Of a DNA stretch of 64,000 nucleotides, positions 50,166-59,730 are shown piece after piece. The notes under the pieces are model-generated. The model saw nothing but the letters and a program-made list of their open reading frames with translations, was not told the DNA's origin and searched no databases. The stretch lies in NCBI RefSeq assembly GCF_011516635.5, contig NZ_CP096255.1:9683501-9747500 (forward strand), written 5' to 3'. The position numbers were made by a program, and so were the translations under genes. Source of the DNA: Bradyrhizobium barranii subsp. apii. GTDB lineage: Bacteria > Pseudomonadota > Alphaproteobacteria > Rhizobiales > Xanthobacteraceae. The number at the start of each line of letters is the position of its first letter. Position 1 is the first letter of the stretch.

Positions 50166-50239
50166 GCGGGCGTAGTTCAATGGTAGAACGGCAGCTTCCC
50201 AAGCTGCATACGAGGGTTCGATTCCCTTCGCCCGCTCCA
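50166..50239 (+). tRNA. tRNA-Gly (anticodon CCC)
   Basis: A complete cloverleaf: acceptor stem GCGGGCG/CGCCCGC, D arm TAGTTCAATGGTAGAA, anticodon stem GCAGC/GCTGC with loop TTCCCAA (anticodon CCC), T arm GAGGGTTCGATTCCCTT, encoded CCA at the 3' end. The 5' half is the right attachment repeat of the island, so this copy was rebuilt by integration. Confidence 0.95.
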
Positions 50240-50738
50240 TTCAAAAATTGATGGCCGCTGATTTGGCGTGTTGGATGTTTCTCCGACCCCTGGCCACGTT
50301 CATCTTGGCGTATCCGGAAGCATGAAGGGGCCAAAGATCCGCCAAATGGCGTCGGTCTCCCCAGCGTCGGTTCAAGTGGCCAATTTTTGGCGATGGCAAT
50401 TCTTGGCGATGTAACGGATCACCGCTCGCGCTGCATTTCAGAATGGAGCGGCTTATTCATCCCGACGGCACGAGATCACCCTGAGGGGTGCTATGCGCGC
50501 TCGCAGCCCGGTGCGGATGCGCATCGGTGAAAGACTATTGGTGCAGTCTGATTGCTTGTCGTGCAGCGGGGCAGCCGACGACGCTCCGTCTGATCCCGCC
50601 CGGCTGCATCAAGCGTTCGTCATCCAAGGGCACTAAACTTGCTTTGGTCAGCAGGGACTCATTGGCGCCGCGTTCTTGTTTCTGATCATCGAACAAAACA
50701 TTCGGACCCGGCCTGTTGCCGGGCAAACGGAGGCATTG
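50240..50738. other. Upstream region of the large surface-protein gene
   Basis: This is chromosomal DNA after the tRNA. A 65-codon frame at 50488 lacks a ribosome site and domain and is not supported. No strong hairpin or further RNA gene was seen. The promoter of the next gene should be here. Confidence 0.45.
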
Positions 50739-53664
50739 ATGACAAATTCAGCACCTGTTTTCACCGCTGGCGGTGGCAGCGACGATGCGTTCACGCGCGC
50801 GTCGACCAGCGCAACCGGGGCGCAGGCGGATGGCGCGAGTTTCCAGGCCGCGTTCTCGCCCGACGGCACGAAAGTCGCGTTCGAATCCTATGCCGACAAT
50901 CTGGTGCCCGGCGATACCAACGGCGCACCCGACGTCTTTGTGAAGGACCTGACGACTGGCGCGATCACGCTCGTGTCGACCAATGCCAGCGGAGTTCAGG
51001 GGGATGGCTGGAGCTACCAGCCGGTTTTTTCGCCCGATGGCACCAAGTTGGCGTTCGCATCGGGCTCCGACAATTTGGTGCCGGGCGATACCAATCAAGC
51101 TTTGGACATCTTCGTGAAGGACCTGGCCACCGGTGCCGTCACGCGCGTGTCGACCAGTGCCAGCGGGGCGCAGGCGGACGGCTTATTGACCACCAACCCG
51201 ATATTCTCGCCTGATGGCACCAAGGTTGCGTTCTATTCCGATGCCGACAATCTCGTGCCTGATGATACCGACCACGTGCGCGACATCTTCGTGAAGGACC
51301 TGACCACTGGCGCGATAACGCTCATAGCGCCCAGTCCATACAACGGAGGACCCGGCGGCGGCGGGCTTGAGAATGGCTTTACCTTCCCCCCCTCGTTCTC
51401 GCCCGATGGCACCAAAATCGTGTTCGGGTCGGCCACAGTGCGCGGCGACACCACCGAGATCTACATCAAGGACCTTTCCACCGGGGCCACCACACTGGTG
51501 TCGGAGAGCGCCAGCGGCGCTCGTGGGGATCGCGGCAGCTTCGACCCGGTGTTCTCGCCAGATGGCACCAAGGTGGCGTTCTATACCTTTGCCGACAATC
51601 TTGTGCCGGGTAGTTCTAACAACCTAATCGGCAACATCGTCATTAAGGATCTGACCACAGGCGCGGTCACGCTGGTATCGACCGATGCCGACGGAGTCCC
51701 GCAGAACAACGGCGAAGCCCAGGAACCCGTGTTCTCGCCTGATGGCACCAAGATTGCGTTCTATTCCAGTGCCACCAATCTCGTGCCGGGTGTCAATGCC
51801 GATCAGGTCGTCTATGTGAAGGACCTGGCCACGGGTGCCATCACGGCCGTCTCGACCAATGGGGGCAGGCCGTGGGAATTCGGAGGCGGCAGCCGGCTTC
51901 CCGTGTTCTCGCCTGATGGCACCAAGGTGGCATTCGAGTCCTTATCCAGCATTCTGGTGCCGGGCGATACCAACCATACCTACGACATCTTTGTAAGAGA
52001 TCTTACTACGCCTTCCTTCACCGCAGCGAAGCTGACGGACAATGGCGCTGCCCATGTTTCGACATCGCAGGCGGGTTTCTTTGCCGGTGCCCACACGGTC
52101 GCGGTGGCACCGCAAGACGGCAATCTCGGCACACTCACGGCCACCATCGACGTTGCCGATGGCAAGGTGACGTGGAGCTATGATGTCTCTCATGCCAACA
52201 TCGCTCCGCTCTCGGCCGGACAGACCCATACCGACATCTTCATCTTGGTCCTCGACGGCTTCTACGGGACACAGGGCATCACCGTGACGCTGACGGGAAT
52301 CGATGATGCGCCCGTGATCAGCTCGGGCACGACGGCAAGCTTCGCGGAGAATGGCTCTGGCGTTGCCTACCACGTCGCGGCGACCGATGTGGACAGTCCC
52401 GCGCGGACCTATTCGCTGTCCGGCACTGACGCGGCTCTGTTCGACGTGTCGGCGACGGGCGATGTGACGTTCAAGTCCGCGCCCGACTTCGAGGCGCCGA
52501 AAGACGCGAACCACGACAACGTCTACGACGTCACCGTCGCGGTCAGCGACGGGACAGAGATCGCGACAAAGAACGTCGCGATCACGGTCACTGACGTGAA
52601 TGACACCAGCGGCGGCGGTGGCGTTCTGACGGTCACCGGCTCGACCGGCTTCACGTCGATTGACCGGGCCACGATCAATATCAGCGTGACCGGCAATTTG
52701 CACGAGACCGCCAGCGCCGGTGTGATCAGCAACAGCACGATCAACAATCTCGGTTCACTGAGCGAAACCCAGGCGATGCTCGCGTTCGTGAACGATACGA
52801 TCTTCGGCGGTTCCCTCGGTGCGATCGTCGCCAATGGCGGCACCATCACCTTCGACAACGTGCATCTCGACGGGACGTCGCTGGATGCGACATCAGGCGG
52901 ACTCATCGAATCCGTTGCAGGCAGCGCCAACAGCTTCAACAACGTGACGCTCAAGGCCGGCGCCGTGTTTGACGACAGTGCCGCAAGCGCTCTGCATGTC
53001 AGCGGCACGCTGAACAATGGCGGCAAGATCGAGTTCTTCAATTTCGCGAAAGCCATCCTGACCGGCGACACCACGGTCATCGGCAATGGCGAGATCAAGC
53101 TCGATCCGGGCTCCTCGATCCTGAACAGCGGTGCACATCACACGCTCGACCTTGACGGCGGCACGATCGACGGCGCCGGCACGATCGGAAACGGAGATCA
53201 CAGCCTCACCTTGGATATCGGCGTCTCCGGCACGCTCGAGGCGAACGGGTCCCAGCCGCTTGCGGTGAATACCGGCAATTCCGTCACCAGCAGCGGCCTG
53301 ATCGAAGCCGTGCATGCCTCGCTCGATTTCGACGACGCCGTTTTCAACACCTTTGGAACGATCACCGCAGATCAGGGCGGCACGATCGATTTCGGGAATG
53401 GCTTGACCAATGGCGGCATCGTCAATGTCCACGCCGGCAGTGAGGTGGATGTTTCGGGCAACCTCGTCAACAACGGCACTGTCCTGGATAGTGGCGTGCT
53501 CAAGGTCGATAATTTAAGCGGGACTGGCGCTGTCAACGTCAACAACGGGACATTGGTGGTCACTGGCAATCTAAGCAGCAATGTCGTTCTGACGGGTACG
53601 GACTCATTTGTCTTCGGACCCGATGCCAAACAAACATCCGGCGTCATCTCAAACTATCCCGTCT

Positions 53665-55282
53665 TATTCGTCAGAGGGCGCCTGAGAGGCTGGCGAGCGT
53701 GGTGTAAAGCGCTGATGCGGCGTAGGATTCGGTTGCAAAGCCAACCCCATCACCTTCAGCCGCGAACACCAGGCCCGCCATGACCGATGATACGATTCTG
53801 CCCTTCTCGTTTCCAGCCGTTCACGCCAAGAAAGTCACAGCTGCCTTCGATGGCGGTCGGCTGACCTCGAACGGGGGCGTGATGCTTCTGGCGATGGCCG
53901 AGCGGCGTCTCGGCTTGGCCGACAATTTGGCCCGGGTGTTCCCGGATCGGCGCGATCCGACGCGGGTCGTGCACAGCCTTGTCGATATGTTCCGCGCGCG
54001 CATGTTCGCGATCTGCTGCGGCTACGAGGACGCCGACGACCTCGATCATCTGCGGTCCGATCCGGCATTCAAGCTGGCCTGCGGACGGCTGCCGGACACG
54101 GGTCGCGATCTGTGTTCCCAACCGACGCTGTCGCGTCTGGAGAATGCTCCGCGCCTGCGCGACGTGATCCGACTGACCTACACTTTGGTCGACGCATGGA
54201 TGGATAGCTACCCGCGCGAGCCGGCATCCGTCACGCTCGACATCGATGATACCTGCGATGTCGTCCACGGCCATCAGCAGCTCTCGCTGTTCAACGCTCA
54301 TTATGACGAACGCTGCTTCCTGCCGATCCACGTCTACGACACGGAGAAGAGCCGGCCCGTGGCGGTCGTGCTGCGGCCCGGCAAGACGCCGGGCGGCGTC
54401 GAGGTGCGTGCCCATCTGCGCCGCCTGGTACGGCATATCCGGACGCGGTGGCACAACACGCGAATTACGTTCCGTGGCGACGGGCACTATGCCCGGCCGG
54501 AGGCAATGGCGTGGTGCGAGACCAACGGCATCGACTACATCTTCGGTCTGTCCGGCACCAAGCCGCTCGCCAGAAAAGTCGACGCGGTCGCCGACGACAT
54601 CCGCACGCGACGCGCCATCGAGAACCTGCCGGTTCTGCGCGGCTATACCGAGACGCGCCACAAGGCAAAGTCCTGGGATCGCGAACGACGCACCGTCGCC
54701 CGTATTGAGGCGACGATGCTCGGCCTCGACATCCGCTTCGTCGTCACCAGCCTCGATGTCGGCTCGGCCGAGTGGATCTACGACAGCCTGTATTGCGCGC
54801 GCGGCCAAGCCGAGAATCTGATCAAGCTGCATAAGACGCAGCTCGCCTCCGATCGCACCAGTTGCCGTTCGGCGCTCGCCAATCAAGTCCGCCTCGTTCT
54901 CCATACCGCCGCTTATTGGCTGATGCTGACCGTGCGCGACGCCATTCCCAAAGTCCGGGAATTGGCCACTGCCGAGTTCGCGACGCTGCGTCTTCGGCTC
55001 TTGAAAATCGCCGCCCGGGTTGTCGAGACCAAGAGCCGCATTCGCCTTGCGTTCGCCGCGGCATGTCCCGAAGCCGACCTGATCCGCAGCTTGCCCGGCG
55101 CGCTGCTGCCGCTCGGTCCTTGACCGGTGGGGCGTCCGCCCGCGTTCACCCAACCCATCCCTCAAGCGCGTTGCAAAGTACCGGTCGTCAGGCGGTGAAA
55201 AGCCGAAGGCAATCCTGTGCGCCTCGTCAGCGGAGGTGTGCGGATGCACCAGTCGGACCAAAATACCGCGCTCTCACGAATA
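53665..55282 (+). mobile_element. IS1380-family insertion sequence
   Basis: The ends TATTCGTCAGAGGGCG (left) and the inverted TATTCGTGAGAGCGCG (right) are imperfect inverted repeats bounding 1.6 kb. I could not find a clean target duplication, so the exact edges may be off by a few bases or the flanks have recombined. Confidence 0.82.
53780..55123 (+). CDS. IS1380-family transposase (DDE group 1)
   Basis: 447 aa, full length. Features are TSNGGVMLLAMAERRLGLADN, VTLDIDDTCDVVHGHQQLSL (first Asp), ITFRGDGHYARPEAMAWCE (second Asp) and YCARGQAENLIKLHKTQLASD (Glu). It appears intact and possibly active. Confidence 0.92.
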   Translation: MTDDTILPFSFPAVHAKKVTAAFDGGRLTSNGGVMLLAMAERRLGLADNLARVFPDRRDPTRVVHSLVDMFRARMFAICCGYEDADDLDHLRSDPAFKLACGRLPDTGRDLCSQPTLSRLENAPRLRDVIRLTYTLVDAWMDSYPREPASVTLDIDDTCDVVHGHQQLSLFNAHYDERCFLPIHVYDTEKSRPVAVVLRPGKTPGGVEVRAHLRRLVRHIRTRWHNTRITFRGDGHYARPEAMAWCETNGIDYIFGLSGTKPLARKVDAVADDIRTRRAIENLPVLRGYTETRHKAKSWDRERRTVARIEATMLGLDIRFVVTSLDVGSAEWIYDSLYCARGQAENLIKLHKTQLASDRTSCRSALANQVRLVLHTAAYWLMLTVRDAIPKVRELATAEFATLRLRLLKIAARVVETKSRIRLAFAAACPEADLIRSLPGALLPLGP

Positions 55283-55652
55283 GGGCGGGCTATACGCCAG
55301 GCACAACGTTGGTGCTGGATGGCTTCGACACCACGGTGAACGCGGCATTTGACGCTCAGACCGGTATTTTGACACTGACCGATGCGGATCATCATGCGAT
55401 GACGCTTCACCTCGCGCCTGGATCCTTGATCCCGCAAGCCCATGGCGCGGCGCCGGATTTTCTTGTCTAGCGAATTTCCACGAGGACACTTTGCCGAGCC
55501 CGCCATGTCCAGGCGGGCTGTGGCAATTCGCCAGGGAATTTGCCGCGCAAAAATTCTAATATATTAGCTCTTCGCATCCGGCATGCGCGCCCCGCCCGGC
55601 TTAAGCTTCTCCCGCCCTGATGGGTGCGGTCCTCCTGTCGGGCAATATTCGG

Positions 55653-56243
55653 ATGAAAGCCATGGACCAGCAGAAACTCGACCGTGCGATCGGTCGTCGC
55701 TTGAAGACGTTGAGGACGCAGGCGGGCATCACGTTGAACGAACTCGCGACGCGCTCCGGTGTCAGCCGGGCCATGATCGGGAGGGTGGAGCGGGCGCAGA
55801 GCAGCGCCACCGCTGCGCTGCTCAACAAGCTCTGCGCGGCGCTCGATGTCACCCTCAGTGACGTCGTCGCGCTCGCCGAGAAACCGCCGGAGCGGTTGAT
55901 GCGGCTTGCCGACCAACCGCTTTGGCGCGATCCCGACAGCGGCTACCGTCGGCGGCACGCCTCGCCGCCGGATGCGGCAAGTGGCATCGAGATCATCGTC
56001 GTCGACCTGCCGGCCGGTGCGCGCGTCTCCTACAGCCCCTGGGGCCGCAACGCGTTCACCCAGCAGCTGCTGATGCTGGAGGGCGCGGTCTGCGTGCATA
56101 TCGACGCCAAGACCGTGCGGCTGCGCGATGGCGATTGTCTCGATTTCGACGTGATGCGGGCGGTGACCTTCGAGAACGAAACCAAACAGGATGCGCGCTA
56201 CGTCATCATCACGCGGCGCGGCACATCGTACGGGAAAATGTGA
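55653..56243 (+). CDS. XRE-cupin transcriptional regulator
   Basis: 196 aa. The HTH is at about 10-65 (TLNELATRSGVSRAMIGRVERAQSSATAALLNKLCAALD) and the cupin at about 110-190 (DLPAGARVSYSPWGRNAFTQQLLMLEG, LRDGDCLDFDVM). ATG 55653 or 55662 are both possible. Its stop overlaps the start of the first acetyltransferase, so it probably controls that operon in response to a small molecule. Confidence 0.85.
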   Translation: MKAMDQQKLDRAIGRRLKTLRTQAGITLNELATRSGVSRAMIGRVERAQSSATAALLNKLCAALDVTLSDVVALAEKPPERLMRLADQPLWRDPDSGYRRRHASPPDAASGIEIIVVDLPAGARVSYSPWGRNAFTQQLLMLEGAVCVHIDAKTVRLRDGDCLDFDVMRAVTFENETKQDARYVIITRRGTSYGKM

Positions 56244-56755
56244 TGTCGCTGATCGTGCGGGACGCCACGCTGGAGGATGCCGAAGATATTTTGGCCATCT
56301 ACAATTACGCCGCGATCAACACCACGGCGGTATGGACCGACGGACCGGCTGATCTGGCCTCGCGGCGCGAGTGGATGCGCGCGCGGCAAGCGGCCGGCTA
56401 TCCCGTGCTGGTCGCGATGAAGGGCAGGGACGTCGTCGGCTTCGCGTCATTCGGCGATTTCCGCCCTTGGCCCGGCTATCGCCACACGGTCGAGAATTCG
56501 GTCTATGTCGGCGAGCAACATCATCGGCTCGGCGTCGGCCGCTGCCTGATGGCCGCGCTGATCGAGCGCGCTATCGCGCTCAACAAGCACACGATGGTCG
56601 CCGCGATCGAGGCCTCGAATTCCGCCTCGACCGGGTTGCACGCGTCGTTCGGCTTTGCCGAGGTTGGCCGTATGCCTGAGGTCGGCTGCAAGTTCGGCCG
56701 CTGGCTCGATATGGTCCTCATGCAGAAGCGGCTTTCAAGTGAGGTGAGGCCGTGA
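56243..56755 (+). CDS. GNAT acetyltransferase, phosphinothricin-acetyltransferase-like
   Basis: 170 aa. Motifs of the PAT group: VRDATLEDAEDILAIYNYA, VGFASFGDFRPWPGYRHTVENSVYV, QHHRLGVGRCLMAALIE (acetyl-CoA loop) and ASTGLHASFGFAEVGRMPEVG. These enzymes acetylate amino-acid-like compounds such as phosphinothricin or methionine sulfone. It is coupled to the XRE-cupin gene and to the next GNAT. Confidence 0.85.
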   Translation: MSLIVRDATLEDAEDILAIYNYAAINTTAVWTDGPADLASRREWMRARQAAGYPVLVAMKGRDVVGFASFGDFRPWPGYRHTVENSVYVGEQHHRLGVGRCLMAALIERAIALNKHTMVAAIEASNSASTGLHASFGFAEVGRMPEVGCKFGRWLDMVLMQKRLSSEVRP

Positions 56756-57222
56756 CGATGCAGGTCCGCACCGGCGATACCTTCGATCCGCGCGTCATTG
56801 CGCTGCTCGACCATCACGTCACGGCTGCGCGGGCGCAGACCGCGCCGGGCAGCGCCCATGCGCTCGATCTCGCGGGGCTCCGCGCGAGCGACGTCGCGTT
56901 CTGGACCGGCTGGGACGGCGAGACGCTGGTCGCCACCGGCGCGCTGAAGCTGCTCTCGGCCGACCATGGCGAGGTGAAGTCGATGCACACGCTGCAAGCC
57001 ACGCGGAGGCGCGGCTTCGGTGGCCAAATGCTCCGCCGCATCATCGCTGAGGCCCGCGCGCGTGGCTTGCAGCGGCTCAGCCTCGAGACCGGCTCCTGGG
57101 ACTATTTCAAGCCCGCGCATGCGCTCTATCAGGCGCGCGGCTTTGTGCTCTGCGGCCCGTTCGAGGGGTATGTCGAGGATCCCAACAGCCTGTTCCTGAC
57201 GCTCGACCTGACCGGCGGCTGA
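56752..57222 (+). CDS. GNAT-family N-acetyltransferase
   Basis: 156 aa. EVKSMHTLQATRRRGFGGQMLRRIIAEA is the acetyl-CoA-binding motif, and YFKPAHALYQARGFVLCGPF is the usual C-terminal pattern. The start is GTG 56752 overlapping the previous stop, or ATG 56758. Substrate unknown; it is the third gene of the XRE-cupin operon. Confidence 0.83.
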   Translation: MTMQVRTGDTFDPRVIALLDHHVTAARAQTAPGSAHALDLAGLRASDVAFWTGWDGETLVATGALKLLSADHGEVKSMHTLQATRRRGFGGQMLRRIIAEARARGLQRLSLETGSWDYFKPAHALYQARGFVLCGPFEGYVEDPNSLFLTLDLTGG

Positions 57223-57311
57223 GGCCGCGCGGTGTTAACCCGGGCGCGAAAACATCGTCGTGTGCCTCAAAATGAGTTGCGCACCTCAAAACACCTCGAT
57301 AACCTTCAGCC

Positions 57312-58354
57312 ATGGCCGATACTCTCACCGCGACCGCGCTGACGCTGAAGGACATCGCCCGCGAGGCGGGCGTCAGCCTCGCGACGGTCGACCGCGTCCT
57401 GCACAACCGCCCGGGCGTGCGGCCCGATACGGTCCGGCGGGTCAAGGCGGCGATCGAGCGCAACGCCTTCCAGCCGCACGTTGCCGCCGCCGAGCTCGCC
57501 CGCAGCCGTGCCCGCCGCTTTGCCTTCGTGATGCCGGCGGGGCCGAACCCCTTCATGCAGCAGATCGAGGCCTATCTCGGCGAGATGTCGGCCTGGCTCT
57601 CAGCCCGCCGCCTCGGCGTCGAGGTGGTCGCCACGGATGTGTTCGACCCGTCCGTGCTCGCGGCCTCGCTGGAGGCGCTGTCCGGCGATTACGACGGCGT
57701 CGCCGTGGTGGCGCTGGACCATCCCGGGGTCCGCGCCGCGATCAACGATCTCGTCGACGCCGGGACCAGGGTCGTGACGCTGGTCTCGGACGTGCCGTCC
57801 TCGCGTCGCCACCATTATGTCGGCATCGACAACATTGCCGCGGGGCGCACCGCCGGCGCGCTGGTCGGTCGGCTGGTCGGCCAACGGTCCGGCAAGGTCG
57901 CGATCGTCGCGGGCTCGCAGGGCCTGCGCGACCATTCCGAACGCACCTTCGGCTTCAGCCAGGTGATGGCGTCGGAATTCCCCGATCTCAGCGTGCTGCC
58001 GGTGCTGGAAGGGCGCGACGAAGACGGCCGTTCGGAACAGGTCCTGGCGCAGCTGCTCGGCAGGCATGCTGACATTGTCGGCCTTTATAACGTCGGCGCC
58101 GGCACGCAAGGCGTCGCCAAAGCGTTGAGCGATGCCGGCCGCGGCAAGCAGGTGGTATTCGTCGGACACGACGCACCGTACTGACGCGCCGGCTGCTGTT
58201 GCAGGGCGTGATGGATGCCGCGATCTCGCAGAACCCCGGGCATGAAGCGCGCGCCGCCGTGCGCGTGCTGCTCGCGCTTGCGCGCGGCGAGCCGATCTTG
58301 CGCGAACAGGAGAAGATCAGGATCGACATCGTGATGCGGGACAATTTGCCCTAG
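57312..58354 (+). pseudogene. LacI-family sugar regulator with a late frameshift
   Basis: The N-terminal LacI HTH is intact (LTLKDIAREAGVSLATVDRVLHNRPGVRPDTVRRV), followed by a periplasmic-binding-type sensor domain (SDVPSSRRHHYVGIDNIAAG). The frame stops at 58184 after FVGHDAPY. The expected continuation (TVLTRRLLLQGVMDAAISQN ... IRIDIVMRDNLP) is in the next frame to 58354. One base appears lost near 58172-58176. It sits just upstream of the xylose genes, its likely targets. Confidence 0.82.
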
Positions 58355-58436
58355 GGGCGGGTGGATTTCGAAACGGTCCGTTGCGGAAAGGGCGACCTCA
58401 AGAGCGCGCACCGCAACAGGCGAAAGGGAGGACGGC

Positions 58437-59730
58437 GTGTATCTCGGTATCGACATCGGCACATCCGGTGTGAAAGCGGTGCTCGTGAGCGAAACCGGCG
58501 CGATTGTCGCGACGGCCGCGCGCGAGCTTGCGCTGTCGCATCCCGCGCCGCTGTGGTCCGAGCAGGATCCCGACGCCTGGGTCAATGCGGCGGTTGGCGC
58601 CGTCGACGATCTCGCCGCCCGCCATCCGCGCGAGGTCGCTCAGGTGCGCGGCATCGGGCTGTCCGGCCAGATGCATGGCGCGACGCTGCTGGACGAGGAT
58701 GGACGGCCGCTGCGCCCCGCTATTCTGTGGAACGACGGCCGTTCGCACGCCGAATGCGTCGCGCTCGAGCGGCGCTGCCCGTCGCTGCACACGATCGCCG
58801 GCAATCTGGCAATGCCCGGCTTCACCGCGCCCAAGCTGCTCTGGGTCGCGCGGCACGAGCCGCAGATCTTCGAGCGCGTGGCGAAGGTGCTGCTGCCGAA
58901 GGCCTATGTGCGTTATCGCCTCACCGGCGAGATGGTCGAGGACATGTCCGACGCCGCGGGCACGCTGTGGCTCGACGTCGGTCTGCGCCGCTGGTCGGCG
59001 CTGCTGCTGCATGCCGTCGGGCTCGATCTCCACCACATGCCGCGCCTCGTCGAGGGCAGCGAGGTCAGTGCAGTGCTCGCGCCGGAATTCGCGCGGCGCT
59101 GGGGCATGGCGAATGATGTCGTGATCGCCGGCGGTGCCGGCGACAATGCCGCGAGCGCCATCGGGCTCGGCGCGATCGCGCCGGGCGATGCGTTCCTGTC
59201 GCTCGGCACATCCGGCGTGGTGTTCCGCGTCACCGACCGGTTTGCACCGGCACCGGCTTCGGCCGTGCATGCGTTCTGCCATGCGCTGCCCGGCCTCTGG
59301 CATCAGATGGGCGTGATGCTGTCGGCCGCGGCTTCGCTGGCCTGGCTCGCGGGTGTGATGGAGACGCCGGCCGCCGCGCTCCTGGCGCCGCTCGGCGAGC
59401 GTGTCGACGGACCGAGCTCCATAAAATTCCTTCCCTATCTCGACGGCGAGCGCACGCCGCACAACGATGCCGCCGCCAGCGGCGCCTTCGTCGGCCTGCG
59501 CGGTGCGACCGGGCGCAGCCAGATCGTGCAGGCCGTGCTGGAAGGCGTCGCCTTCGCCGCGCGCGACAACCTCGCGGCTCGCCGCCACAGGCGAACATCC
59601 CGCGGAAGTGTGCAAGCGCCCGCGGCGGCTCGCGAGCTTTGCGCCCCGCGCATCCGTCACTGCGGCCTATGACGACGCCTATCGGCGGTGGCGCGAACTT
59701 TATCCTGCGTTGAAGGAGAGTCTTAAGTGA
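58437..59730 (+). pseudogene. xylB: Xylulokinase with an internal deletion and frameshift
   Basis: The FGGY-kinase N-terminal half is normal (YLGIDIGTSGVKAVLV, GLSGQMHGATLLDEDG, ILWNDGRSHAEC), as is the start of the second half (GAGDNAASAIGLGAI, SLGTSGVVFR, EGVAFAARDNLA). Then the sequence jumps, in another frame, to RLAATGEHPAEVCKRPRRLASFAPRA ... YRRWRELYPALKESLK. The roughly 50-60 residues with the conserved GGGSRS motif and the AAxGAA segment are absent. The kinase therefore lacks part of its ATP-binding half. GTG start at 58437; the stop overlaps xylA. Confidence 0.85.

Larger units (their letters stand above)
39081..50202. mobile_element. Integrated element in tRNA-Gly(CCC), about 11.1 kb
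   Basis: A 37-bp direct repeat of the tRNA-Gly 5' half (GCGGGCG ... TTCCCAA) occurs at 39081-39117 and 50166-50202. The right copy continues as a complete tRNA and the left copy breaks off inside the anticodon loop. A tyrosine integrase lies directly inside the left end. Cargo: the integrase, a cyclodipeptide-synthase-like gene with a large membrane-protein gene, a 101-aa ORF, plus IS256, IS3, IS110 and IS5 material and two pseudogenes. No conjugation genes are present, so it is a mobilisable or remnant integrative island. Confidence 0.88.
50739..55470 (+). pseudogene. Large propeller plus cadherin-like surface protein, interrupted by IS1380
   Basis: The start ATG 50739 has GGAGG 5 nt upstream. 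There are seven PD40/TolB-like repeats with the core FSPDGTKVAF...DNLVPGDTN...DIFVKDLTTGAITLVST, enough for a seven-bladed propeller. Then come a VCBS-like segment, a cadherin-like repeat (SFAENGSGVAYHVAATDVDS ... DVND), and a Gly/Asn-rich beta-repeat stalk. The frame breaks at about 53664 where the IS1380 element starts and resumes after 55282 (GYTPGTTLVLDGFDTTVNA) to the stop at 55470. No N-terminal signal is evident, which suggests type I or similar secretion. Confidence 0.82.
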
